Below, one piece after another: positions 23,458-34,166 of a stretch of 64,000 nucleotides of DNA. Within the stretch, counting starts at the first letter, position 1; the number at the start of each line of letters is the position of its first letter. The notes under the pieces are model-generated. The model was not told where the DNA came from. It did no database searches and was given only the letters and a program-made list of their open reading frames with translations. This DNA is from Brachionus manjavacas (taxonomy: Eukaryota > Rotifera > Eurotatoria > Ploima > Brachionidae): contig JAHQIY010000007.1 of NCBI GenBank assembly GCA_019054805.1, forward strand, positions 4,283,501 through 4,347,500. The letters are read 5' to 3'. The position numbers and the translations under genes were made by a program.

Positions 23458-26453
23458 TTAGTCTTTCAAAAGTATGTCTAAATTAGTTTTAAAAATGTTT
23501 GTTGATTTTGATTCTATAACTTTGTTTCCAAGCTGATTCCAATCATTGACTATTCTGTTGGTGAAAAAGTTGAATCTTGGTGCACAGTTTTTGACAATTT
23601 CTCTTCTTAATCTGTAGTTGTTGCCTCTTGTTTTATTTACACCAAAAACCTTGTCTGGTTGTTTATACCAGTTGACTTGATCGTAATTATTGAGCAACTT
23701 AAACATTTGTATTAAATCACCTCTCTTTCTTCTTGTTTTAAGTGTTGTAAGTTTTAGCCTTCTTAGTCGTTCTGGATACTCTAGATTCGATAAACCTGAG
23801 ATAGAACGCGTTGCTCTTCTCTGAACCTTTTCAAGCGCATCAATGTCCTTCTTTAGGTATGGGTTCCATGCCGAAACAGCAAACTCTAAATGAGGCCGAA
23901 CCAGACTCTTATACATCTTACAAATAACGTTCTCACTGCGATTACTCAAGCCATTTAAGACTAACCCCAAGATTCTATTCGCTCTTGAAGCCGACGTGCT
24001 GACCTGCTTACCCCATTTCATATCACTTGTCACCATTACGCCCAAATCCCTTTGCTCGGTTGCAACTGCTAACTTCTGAACACCTTTGCTGCTTGAAATA
24101 AAAAATTCGTTTTTCGGATTGTTTTTGCCAATATGCATTATCTCACACTTTTCGATATTAAGGCCCATTGACCACTCCCTACACCATTTCACTAGCTCGT
24201 CAATATCCGCTTGAAGCTGCTGTTTCATCAAGTTTTCATTGGTTTTATTGAAGACGCAATAGATCTTACAATCGTCCGCGTAAAGTGAGCATATGCTCTT
24301 GAATCTATCGGGAAGGTCATTAATAAAAATCACAAAAAGTAATGGACCGAGGACTGAACCCTGTGGAACTCCACTCGTAACTTCTAGCCACTCAGATGTT
24401 GAATGACCAAGAACAACACGCTGCTTCCTACCAATCAAAAAGGATTCAATCCACCTGTGTAAATTACCACTGATACCATAATGTTTCAACTTGTGGAGGA
24501 GTTTATGATGATTTACTCGATCAAACGCCTTCGAAAAGTCAGTATACACAATGTCGATGTTATTGCCCTTAGAAAGCTCCGTTGTTATCAAGTCAAAACT
24601 CTCCAAGAGATTTGTGGTACAAGATCTCTTAGGCATAAAACCGTGTTGAAACATACTGATCAATCTATTATGAGTCAAATGATCAATTATGACTTTCCGA
24701 ATGATTCTTTCCGTGATCCGACAAACTATTGAGGTTATGGACACGGGTCTGTAGTTGTTAACATTGCATCTATCACCTTTCTTAAAAATAGGAGTCACAT
24801 ACGCTCTTTTCCAAACCTCTGGGACCTGTCCTGTTGTCAACGAACTCTTCATTAATAGTGATAAAGGAACACATATAGCATCCGCAGTCATCTTCAAGAA
24901 GTAAGGATTAACACCATCGAAACCTGTGCTTTTGGATACATTTAAGCCTTTCAAGTGTCTCAAAACAATCAGCGGAGAAATGTCCGTGTTTATGTTGAAC
25001 TCGCATACTTTTTCACTTCTATGTAGAAAATTCGGTGGTTCATCAACGTTGTTATTGAAAACCGAATGAAAAAACTCATTGAAAATTCTGACTATCTCAT
25101 CACGATTGCTGGTGATTGAACCATCGGACCGTTTAATTGAGTGAATTGCTGGCTTTACGTTTAGCTTTTCATAAAAATACTTAAAAATCATTTTTGGCTG
25201 TTTGGCATGTTTTGCTAGTCGTGCCTCAAAGTCACTAACTGCCGACTTGATTTTACGCTTAATTTGATTACGAACACGCCGAAAATTTTCCAAAATACTA
25301 CACCTCAAACTTCTTTTTCCGCCAACTAGCTTCTTCCATAAGCAATACTTTTCTTTAATTAGCTTCTTGATTCCATTATTCATCCACGGCGGCTGTTTTT
25401 TACGATTTTGACCAGCAATTCGTTTCGGTACGTACATCTTACAAGCACACTGATATAATCTGAGAAAAACTTCGTACATTTCATTAACACTCAAGTTCTT
25501 AAAACTTCTAATCCAGTCAATACTTTTGAAAAACTTAGAAATTAAAAAATAATTTCCTCTTCGGTAATTAAACAAGACACTGTGAAACAAAACTTCTCCA
25601 TCATCATCTTCATTTAAATAATAATAACTCCATGCTATGCTTAAATGGCAACGCTCCAGATTACTTAAACCAGGGCCAGTACTCAAATTTGCTACTCTCG
25701 CATCACTCTCGGTTAAAATCAGGTCCAAAATAGACTTATTGCCATACTCGTTTGTCTGAAAAGTTGGACAGTCTACATTTTGCATTAGAAAACAATCTTC
25801 GATTGCATTAACCAGCTCAAGTTCTTCCTTCCTAGCACCTTGACCAACACTCCATTCTCCATTTTCATACCAACATATATTTGGACTATTAAAATCCCCA
25901 CAAATTAAAAGCCCACTTACCTTTTTTGATTCAAATAGTTTCCTCGCACAAAACAAACTTTCTCTTACTTCATCAATCGATTCACTGATATAAGGACAAT
26001 AAATGCAACCAATAAGAAGGCGTTCTCTTCCACATTCTAATTTACACCAAACCTCCTCCACCGAAAAATGAGTATCTAATACCAAATCAACTTCAACCAC
26101 TTTTATATCTTTCTTTTCGTAGATACACACCCTCCACCTCTCTTGTTAGCTCGCCTGTTCTTATGATAGCATTCATAGCCCTCTATATAAGTTACTGACG
26201 CTTCATCAAACCACGTCTCGGTCACAAATAAAATATCATATTCGTAAGTATGGCTTAAAACTTTTAGCTCGTCCAATTTGTTCCTGAGTGATGTGGCATT
26301 CGTATACCAACACTTAAGCTCTTTGTATTTCGATCTTGAATCACGCATGGAATTATAATTAGAAATATTATTGCTTTCCAACTCTGTATGATGTGGATCT
26401 CCCGCGAAACCCACCTCTCGTACTCCCCGTTTGATTTCTCCGCCCATTTTCAC
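23458..26453 (-). CDS. LINE-1 ORF2: AP endonuclease and reverse transcriptase (one frameshift)
   Basis: Begins MKMGGEIKRG (26453), overlapping the end of ORF1 by about 86 bp. Endonuclease motifs in order: TNATSLRNKLDEL, DILFVTETW, GGG-CIY, LLICGDFNSPNICW, SILDLILTE. The usual SDH catalytic motif appears as ERCHLSI. RT motifs: KSTGFDGVNP, VNNYRPVSITSI, YTDFSKAFDRVNH, SGVPQGSVLGPLLFVIFIND, LYADDCKIY, then RPHLEFAVSAWNPYLKK and VQRRATRS, ending at 23458. The frame breaks near 26131 in the GGAGGG run between the two endonuclease parts; one extra G would restore it. The protein would otherwise be close to 1,000 residues. It mediates target-primed reverse transcription. Confidence 0.92.
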
Positions 26454-27405
26454 TACCCCGATACGTTTCTCTCCGTCTGTTCTTTTCCTCCTCCGTCAGT
26501 ATCTTAACCCTTACAATTTTCCCGTTCAATATTATCCACTTGTATCCGGTCTTATCTCTCTCTTCTGCAATGTTCAAGTTATTCTTTTCTTCCCTCAATT
26601 GCTTCTCAAAAACCCTCTCAGCCTCAGTTAAGTCCGCATTTAAATATACTTTTTCATATTTTCTATCGATTCTGTGGAGTCCTCTCGCCACTGAGAGCAC
26701 TTCACTACGGTCTCCAGCACTTTGTAGCTCAACTAAAATCGGCGGTATTTTACTCACATCGTTAGATTTGTTCTTGAAACGAGTAATACTTCTTATGGTC
26801 GATTTTTTAACCTTTAAAGCGTCAAATATTTCTTCAATCCTCGATTCATCTTCCTTCTTCCGATCATCACCCTTTTCACTTCTCGATAATTCAATACCAT
26901 GAATAATCAAATTCCTATTCTTCGATTCTCGTTCTCTTTGTTCCACCATAACACTATTTACCACATTTATCTCAACAGGTTGTTGAGGAGGCACCGGTTC
27001 GTTAGTTTTCCCTCTAATGGATTTCAAAACTGCCGATTTGTAGCAAAGATTAGTTTTTGCAATTAACTCTCCACTTTCATTGATCTCTTTACTAATTTCG
27101 TTAATGAAATTTTGATTGTTACATCTACAGTTACAGCGTAAATTTTCGATGTTACCAAGTCGCTCTGTCAACTCTCTGATCGTGTTACTCAGGGTTCGAA
27201 TTGTCGCATCCTGCTGCTCCACTCTTAATTGTAAACTAAAAATTTTCGACGTTGCGCTCTTCATTCGTTCGAATTCGTCCGACTCAATCTTCTTGATCTC
27301 GGGCGACTGATCCATATGTTCGCTATTTCTCGTCTTTTTGGGTCTTATCGTATCATTGAGGTTTGGAATCGGCTGGCTGGCAACCGGCGTTCCAAATTCG
27401 TTCAT
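26368..27405 (-). CDS. LINE-1 ORF1: RNA-binding chaperone-like protein
   Basis: 345 residues starting MNEFGTPVAS. A coiled-coil region (about 50-90, RVEQQDATIRTLSNTIRELT) is followed by a Cys cluster (LRCNCRC), an ORF1p-like RNA-binding domain beginning RNLIIHGIELS and ending near AEERDKTGYKW, and an Arg/Gly-rich tail (TRGGFRGRSTSYR). No CCHC zinc knuckle of the usual spacing is seen. The layout suggests trimerisation and RNA binding, as for other LINE ORF1 proteins (inference). The frame is intact. Confidence 0.85.
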   Translation of the reverse strand: MNEFGTPVASQPIPNLNDTIRPKKTRNSEHMDQSPEIKKIESDEFERMKSATSKIFSLQLRVEQQDATIRTLSNTIRELTERLGNIENLRCNCRCNNQNFINEISKEINESGELIAKTNLCYKSAVLKSIRGKTNEPVPPQQPVEINVVNSVMVEQRERESKNRNLIIHGIELSRSEKGDDRKKEDESRIEEIFDALKVKKSTIRSITRFKNKSNDVSKIPPILVELQSAGDRSEVLSVARGLHRIDRKYEKVYLNADLTEAERVFEKQLREEKNNLNIAEERDKTGYKWIILNGKIVRVKILTEEEKNRRRETYRGSENGRRNQTGSTRGGFRGRSTSYRVGKQ

Positions 27406-27470
27406 ATTATGAATAATTTGTAATTTCTAATTTTTTTTCAATTATTTATTTGTTAATTTAAGTTGTTTTT

Positions 27471-28087
27471 GTAGCACTGTACAAAGGATGGATAAAAATT
27501 CGAGATACATAATGGATATCTGTTGGACCAGGCTTTTGATCCAAATTAATGGTGCTTGTGATAAAAATATAATTTGACGCATCATTTTGGAAACAATGAG
27601 CTGCAGTAAGTACATGCTGGGAGGAAATTATTGTTCCAGCACATTTGTATTGAAAATCATTAGAAGTATTGGAACGCAAAGATAATATCCAAGGCCAGGA
27701 ACCTTTTATTGCCGGTTGACCATTCATTATGCTGAAAAATAAATTAGCATTTAAGTTTTTTTCTGCCACACCACATTGTTTGATAGATTGGCCGCGACGT
27801 GTTGTAATATCCTCCTTTGTTGTGATTGTGGTTTTTGCTGCCTTGGTCTTTTTAGTCCTTGTACGTTTTATTCTGATTATTTTTGTTACCAACTTTCGCT
27901 TTGGTTTTTTTTGTCTTACTGAAATTAAACTTATCAAAGATGAGTTCAGGTCTTTTGGAACTTGAATTGCTGAAGAATCAATCAAAGTTGAATTAACAAA
28001 AGATAAAAACTGACTTGAATTTATAACTAATAAAATCAAGCAAATAGCAATTAGATTAATATTGAATTTAAAATTCTTATAAACCAT
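27471..28087 (-). pseudogene. Serine protease SP5, truncated by the LINE
   Basis: Identical to the first half of SP4 (signal peptide, Lys/Arg pro-region, QCGVA, S-IMNGQ, LTAAHC), but with the eight-T run that keeps the frame open. The coding frame ends seven or so codons before the catalytic Asp block, at FIHPLYSAT, where the LINE 5' end begins and adds KTT-stop. It lacks the catalytic Asp and Ser, so it cannot be an active protease. It retains its own copy of the SP4 upstream region. Confidence 0.9.
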
Positions 28088-28575
28088 AATTAAAATCTCA
28101 AGTATATTTTTCTTTTCTAATTTACGGTTTTTTTTTTTTATTCATCCATGTTGTCTCGGTTCATTTTTGAAAACTTGAGACAATGTCTCGTGTTGACTAA
28201 AATTGATTCATTACTAAAACAATGAATCGCAACATCACGTTTATTTGACGTCTGAAAATTACCATTGTTTTATTTAAAAACGCAATTCCAGGGTAGTTGT
28301 TCGCTTATAATTTAAAACTAAATCATATTATTTTTTTGGAAATGAATATTTTTAATAATAGCTTTTTTGAATATTATATTTCATTTTAAAGAAGAAATGA
28401 TATATTTTTTATGTTTAAAAAATTATTTTTGTTTTTTTTTATAAAAATCGAAAAAGAAAAAATGTCAAAATTTTTTAACAAAAATTCAAAAATTCTTCCA
28501 TGTTTTTAGTCAATAAAAAAAATTTTAAAATAATTTTCAAAATTAAACAAAAGCCTTGTTATCTGATGAATAATA
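27471..28575. repeat. 1.1-kb direct repeat, copy adjoining the LINE 5' end
   Basis: Second copy of 22278-23381. Left edge GTAGCACTG abuts the LINE 5' end; the right edge GATGAATAATA is two bases before a hAT MITE. The two copies and the LINE fit together as repeat-LINE-repeat with no extra bases. Confidence 0.92.
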
Positions 28576-28577
28576 AG

Positions 28578-28647
28578 CAGGATTGTTTAAAAGTCCCAAA
28601 TCAAAATTCAAGTCCGGACTTGGAGTTGTGACTTTTAGACAATTCTG
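28578..28647. mobile_element. 70-bp hAT-type MITE with perfect 8-bp target duplication
   Basis: Starts CAGGATTGTTTAAAAGTC and ends GACTTTTAGACAATTCTG, an inverted repeat over about 18 bp. The 8-mer ATAATAAG flanks it on both sides (28570-28577, 28648-28655). The centre is a near palindrome (AAGTCCGGACTT), so the whole element can fold into one hairpin. Confidence 0.85.
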
Positions 28648-28655
28648 ATAATAAG

Positions 28656-30745
28656 TATTGATCTTAATTAAATATAAAATAAAATTATAGAATTAAAAAT
28701 TTCTGACTGCACTTAATTAATTTTTAATACCTTCAAAAAAAAGAATTGAACTCTTTTGAAAATTATGTCATATTTTTTTTTTATTTATTTATAAAACATT
28801 TGTTCTTCTAATTTTAAATAAACATGGAAAAAAATCAAAACCTAGCTAACATTTGGCTGAAAGGAAGGACCAAGCTTCATTCCAACTTGTCTGGGTATTA
28901 CTTAAACTATGTTTTATATTAAAATAACATAATGATTTAATCTCAATTGTGATGTCTTTTTTATTTGTCATCCAAGCAGAGGATCGAGGCTTCAAACCCG
29001 CTGAGGGTGAAAATATCTTCAAAATATCTATGCAGTACATGACGAATGTTTATCTTATCTTTTTGCTTTTTAATCATAAATCTCATTGCTGAAATAGATC
29101 ATAACGGAATAACAAAACTAAGATTTTCGTGCTGGGAATAACAACTAACTTCATGAGGCCATAATGAAATAGATAATGACCAGTAAATAAGTGACCAAAG
29201 AAAAATTAAGATTAAAGAAACATGGTCACTTACATTTGTTTTTGGTCAACTAACTAATTTTTATAGAATTATTTTAAACAATACTAAAATGATTTATTTT
29301 TAAATGAAAAGTTAAATTTTAAATTAATCGTGAAAAAGTTGACTAAATTTTTTTAATTTTCTTAAACTAAAATTTTTATAAATCTTTAGAAAAATAAAGC
29401 AATATAAATCTGCGTTTAAATTTAAAAAAAAAGTAGTCAAATTTTAAAACACTATTTTTTTTTTATTTTCTTTAATATAATAGAGATTTATTAATTAATC
29501 TATATAAAATAATCTTACTATTAGACTACTTAATCTTAACAGTTTCTCTTATTTCAGTAATTTTCCTTTTATTGCGTAATGTGCTACTATAGGCGATCTC
29601 CTAGTAGACCGCCTCCGCAAGCTTGCTTATTATTATTAATTCTTCTACATCAAAAATAAAAGTATTGACTTAAATATAAAATGTGTCAAAACCAAAAAAA
29701 TTAAAGATTACTTTCATTTGCTAATTTAATAATAAAATTTTTAAAAATTATATTTTATTTATAGTTTTGCTGGAAACTTGAGCCTTTTACCAAATGTTAA
29801 TTGCCAAAGTTCAAATCTTTTTTTAAAATTATTAATTTTTAAAAATAATCAACAAAATAATTCTTTAATTAAAATTTTACATTTAAAAATATTAACAAAG
29901 TATTTAAAGCCTACTTATAAACAGCTTTTCGAGTATCTTATAGTTGTACACTCGCCAATAAAAATGCAATTTAGAAATTGCTTACTGATTCCAGCAGAAA
30001 GCACTAAATTTTATTTTCTGGAATTTTGCATTTACAGTTGTCATCTTATAAAATCACACATGTTTCAAATTTACAGTGACATAAATATTTAAACAAAATC
30101 TGAAATAAAATTAAGAGATCCAGGGCTTCGGTTAGGAATTAGGTTCAGCAAAAATTATTATCCAGCAAGAGAAACGAGTTTATAAGAAAATTTTCATAGT
30201 TTTTTAAAAAAGAATGGGTAGATTCAAGTAATTTTGGCTAGTTTTAAAGGGTCCTTTTAAAAAGAACTTCAATTGTTATCAGATAATTTGTGTTGAAGTT
30301 AAAAATGGAAAATTTTTGTTTAATAAAGCAACGAAATAAGATTAATAACTAAGAAATTTTTTTAATCTGTTGTTTTTCAACTTTAACTTAATTAAATGAA
30401 ATAGACAGAAAATTAAAAAATTTTCGTCGTTGTATATTTTTTTAATGATAATTTTGTTCGATAAAAAAATTTGAAACAATTTCATAATTTGAATTTTCTT
30501 ATTTTTTTAATATAAAATATAAAATTTTGACAAAGTTTAGTCTTTTATATTTTATTTAAATCAGTATCATTTTAGATAAAGAAAATAATCAATTTTAGAA
30601 TTGATGTATTCCTTAACCATATTTGTGACCAAATCAAAACGAGTGGAAAAAATTTAGAACTAAAAAGTCAAAAATAAACTTTTTATTTACTAATTTTATT
30701 TAATAAATAAATTTTTTAGTAATTATTTAAACCGGTTTAAAAAAT
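28656..30745. other. Intergenic with MITE fragment and a GC-rich islet
   Basis: A/T-rich DNA with no gene. It contains a partial TIR element (29172-29470) and a short GC-rich islet at 29588-29632 (AGGCGATCTCC and AGACCGCCTCCGC) followed by TTATTATTATT, which may be the 3' end of a lost retroelement. AAACCGGTTTAAA lies at 30729-30741, just past the eIF3m stop. Confidence 0.5.
29172..29470 (-). mobile_element. Partial copy of the GTGACC-type TIR element
   Basis: Matches the inner part of the 33538-34166 element in opposite orientation: GACCAGTAAATAAGTGACC, then CATGGTCACTT and AAATCTGCGTTTAAATTT. Outer terminal repeats are missing at both ends, so it is truncated. Confidence 0.75.
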
Positions 30746-32166
30746 TTAACTCATCTGTAGCAAACTTGGTTGTGCAATTATATTAGTTAAATTTTGATCT
30801 ACTGTAGCCAAATTTTCTCTCCATTTTTCTAGTTTATCTTTCAACACTAGCCAGTTCTGTTTTGTAAATGTCCTATAGGATACAGACATTACAGTCACAT
30901 TCTTAGCCAAATGATCAATTTTACATCTAATACATTTGGTTCGGATTGCTGATAGAAAAATTTTAAAAAATTTAAAATTAATTTTGAGAATTTTTTTCTT
31001 TTTTTACCATCAATAACAAACGACTCGATTTCATCAGCTTCTATTTGTAGTTCTTTTTCTAATAAATCAAAAGAAAGCTCTTTACTATTTTCAGCCAGTG
31101 TCATTAAACTTAAAATGCGCATTTTGTTTATGTTTTTTTCGTGGTCCATTCCGACTTGAGAAATAAATTGCTTGTGAGAGTTGGTAAATTCAATGTACTG
31201 GGTTAAATTCCCAGAAACAAAAATAGTAAAGAGCTTTAGAATTAAAAAAAAATTTAATTCCATTTAAAACTAATTTAATCTAGTGTTGATTACATTATGG
31301 ATGAGTTCTCCTTCCAAAAACTTGATGGGCTCCAGCAAAAGAAGGCTGTCGAAGATAAAAATATTTGGATCATTGATGCAGTAGACAATGCACCTATCAT
31401 TAATTTTTTTACTTATTTTTACTTAATAAATTTAATTACTTGTGAGCATCATCTCTTGATTTGGAAGCAGTTTCTTTGGTGTAAGTTCCCAGAAGCTGGG
31501 TAATAAATTTGAGAGAATTTTTGGAGTCGTTCATTTGAGCGGCAGCCTCGAACAAAAGACGATACAAAACTTGACTTTCCTCTGTGGTTGATTGCCAAGT
31601 TTGAAGGTATCGTTTTATCAACTCCAAGTCCAGCTTCAAAAATTGTGAGTTTTTGGCCACAATTGAACACTTGATTAAGTACAAATAAACAGTGTATCTG
31701 TGACGGCTGGTCGAAATCAATCCATGGAAAAGATTGCTTAATATTCTTAGTTTTAAAATGTTGTATCGTTCTGGCAAAGTTGCTCTTATGACTTGCTCGG
31801 AAAAGAGAGAAACTAGCTTTCCGCAAGTGTCTTCAGGCGATATGATAATGAGACTAAGAATAGAATTCAGGATCATTTCCAAATCTAGAAAATTCAAATT
31901 TTTTATCTTGTAAGTTATTATTTATCTTCTTTCACCTGGTTCACTTATTTCCGTGGCGTAAAATCGCGTCATGTTTTTGACCAAATCACTAAGAATATCA
32001 TGCCAAGCTCCTGATACGATTTTGATTCCTAATCGACTCAAGAATGATTTTAATGCATCGACCTTAATTGAATTGATATTTTGATAGTTTTCTCGATTTG
32101 TTTAAATTTTTTTACTTGATCTTCAGCGGAAACATCACAAAAAACTGGCATATCGTTTTGATTCAT
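30746..32166 (-). CDS. eif3m: Eukaryotic translation initiation factor 3 subunit M
   Basis: eIF3m is a PCI-domain subunit of the eIF3 complex that helps load the 40S ribosome onto mRNA. Six exons join in frame: 32166-32116, 32062-31936, 31884-31440, 31393-31294, 31233-31008 and 30948-30746, giving 383 residues (human protein is about 374). Landmarks: VFCDVSAEDQ, LRILSNLFHGL, RYTVYLYLIK, LLGTYTKETAS then DDAHK, IKFLEGELIHN, LFTIFVSGNL, then the PCI winged-helix LQIEADEIESFVIDA and CKIDHLAKNVTVMSVSYRTF. Introns are 53, 51, 46, 60 and 59 bp. The first intron looks like a frameshift until it is recognised as a 53-bp intron within the early helices. No signal or membrane segment; cytosolic. Confidence 0.96.
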
Positions 32167-33537
32167 TTTTGATTTTCTCTAAGTGAAATTTTATTTTTAA
32201 AATTAATCAAAAATAAAGTAGATATTTTCAGATGAAGTTTTTATTTGGAAAATCTCCTTAACCATTTCACTGATAAATTGCGAAAATTAAAATTTAGCAA
32301 AAATAAAGATAAATTGCATTCATTCATTTATAAATATTTATTTCAGGTTTTACTCAAAAATTGCCATGTGGATTGCATTTATTGTTAAGCATTTAAAATT
32401 GTCCTTTTATTATGAGTTATCAATATTTCCAAAAAATTAGTTTTTTGAAAAGTTAAAATTATCGATTAATTTATTTTCTGAAAATATTACGAGATTTTTT
32501 ATTTTTACTTAGTATCATTCTTATTAACTACAAAAGCGTTATTTATAATTCTAGGTTAAGTGCCTTAAATTCTTTTTTTACAATTTTTCGAGAAAAAATT
32601 AAATTTAAGTAAATTAAATTGTTAAATTGCTTTGAACCAAATTCAGTACCAGACATTCCCAGTCAACCCAAATTTAATGATTCCTTAAAGATATTGAACT
32701 CAATTTCATCTATTTTATGAACATTTATAAAGGATTTTGTATAAAATATTATTTATTTGTGACTTATATCCAGGGACTTTTTAATGATAAATTATGGAAA
32801 ACTTCTTTTTATTTTATTTCATTCTAGTAATTTTCTGTTTATTTGATTTAATTTACGCCAATTCTGGCGTAAATTAAAAATAACAAAAAAGAAAAAACAA
32901 AATTTTAAAAAGATGAATGAATTTAATTAATTCAAAATTAATTACAGGTAACTGTTGAGTAATTCGCAATAATAAAATATTATTTTCAAATACTAATTTA
33001 TTGTACATAACAAGTGTCTAGAATTCGAAAAAATTATGAAAAGTATAATAATTGTGTACTGTAAGTATGATATTACTGATTGTAGTGGTTAATTCTGACT
33101 ATTATTGGCGAACAAATCAGGCTTTGAAAACACTCAGATATCTTAAAAAAAATTAAAATACATTGAAAAGGTTTGAAGCTCTCTTTTTCATTAAATGCAA
33201 AATACATGCATGGTTTTAAATTGACCCATTCTAATCTTTAACCTTACTTTTTATATCTTCGACGGATAAAGGTTAGGTAATTGCAAAATTAAGTTTCAAG
33301 ATTAATAATTTAATCTTAAACGAAGATAGCTATAAGAAAAAAATTAAACAAATACCTTTTGTTTAATAATTTGCCCATTTTAAGTTAACTTAAAAAGAAA
33401 AATTGAATATTAAAAAATATCTAATTTAAATTATTTAATTGAATCTTGGATCAACAATAACATTTATCTGGAAGAGTATTAGTTAGTCATAGATAAACAA
33501 ATAATTACATAAATTAATTACATATTACTTTGTCTGA
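32167..33537. other. Intergenic, no gene seen
   Basis: Upstream region of eIF3m and further A/T-rich spacer. No coding frame or clear promoter motif. Confidence 0.5.
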
Positions 33538-34166
33538 GTCTATTGCAATATGTGACCAGTTGGTCAAATATTTGGTGAACAGTCAATCCTACTCAGTTAT
33601 GTGATCAGGAGTGTTCACCTATTACGTGACCAGTAAATAAGTGACCAAAGAAAAATTAAGATTTAAAAAAAAATTTAAATATTAAAGAGCTAATTAAAAT
33701 ATGTGATCAACAAAAAATTATACCCGACCAAGTGAAAAAATATATGACCAAATATTAAATTATGTGACCTTTTTTAGGTAACCAATTAAAGAAAATAAAA
33801 AAAAAGGGTTTAAAATTTGACTACTTTTTTTTTAATTTAAACGCAGATTTATAATGCTTTATTTTTCAAAAGATTTATAAAATTTTTGTTTATGAAAATT
33901 AAAAAAGCAAAATTTAGTCAACTTTTTTCACGATTAATTTAAATTTTCATTTAAAAAAAAAAACATTTTAGTATTGTTTAAAATAATTCAATAAAAATTA
34001 GTTAGATGACAAAAAAAAATGGAAGTGACCATGTTTTTTTAATCTTAATTTTTCTTTGAACATTTATTTGCTGGCCACGTAATAGGTGAACATTCCTGAT
34101 CACATAACTAAGTAGGATTGACTGTTCACCAAGTATTTGACCAACTGGTCACATATTGCAATAGAC
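33538..34166. mobile_element. TIR element (MITE) with about 135-bp terminal inverted repeats
   Basis: Left end GTCTATTGCAATATGTGACC and right end the inverted same sequence. The inverted repeats run about 135 bp with few mismatches (CAGTTGGTCAAATA, GGTGAACAGTCAATCCTAC, ATGTGATCAGGA, CACCTATTACGTG). If TA is taken as the target duplication, the element starts TTGCAATATGTGACC. No transposase frame inside. A second, partial copy is at 29.2-29.5 kb. Confidence 0.85.

Larger units (their letters stand above)
23382..27470 (-). mobile_element. LINE-1: near full-length CR1-like non-LTR retrotransposon
   Basis: A 4.1-kb element with a 5' leader of about 65 bp, ORF1, an overlapping ORF2, a short 3' UTR and a (CTA)n 3' tail (plus-strand TAG run 23382-23399). 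Both ends are sharply defined because the flanking sequence on each side is the same 1.1-kb repeat. ORF2 has an apurinic-type endonuclease plus RT, the plan of the Jockey/CR1 superfamily; RT wording such as LEFAVSAWNPYLKKD is CR1-like. The clade call is from motif memory. Confidence 0.93.

Noticed and set aside
22278..28575. Repeat-LINE-repeat as a simple collapse of heterozygous haplotypes with and without the LINE
   Set aside because: A heterozygous insertion would leave the sequence left of 22278 next to the LINE 3' tail; instead the far edge of the 1.1-kb block abuts it, so duplication is part of the structure unless the assembly is wrong in a more complex way.
28970..29015. tRNA B-box-like GGCTTCAAACCCG
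   Set aside because: No A-box at the right distance and no cloverleaf could be drawn; no tRNA gene was found anywhere in the window.
29778..30092. 104-residue open frame
   Set aside because: Starts at a non-ATG codon, is built from Leu/Lys/Asn/Ile expected of A/T-rich DNA, and has no recognisable motif or splice context.
32063..32115. Apparent frameshift in the first coding part of eIF3m
   Set aside because: A 53-bp intron with GTAAAA donor and AATTAAG acceptor removes it and restores the family pattern SAEDQ-VDALKSFLSR.
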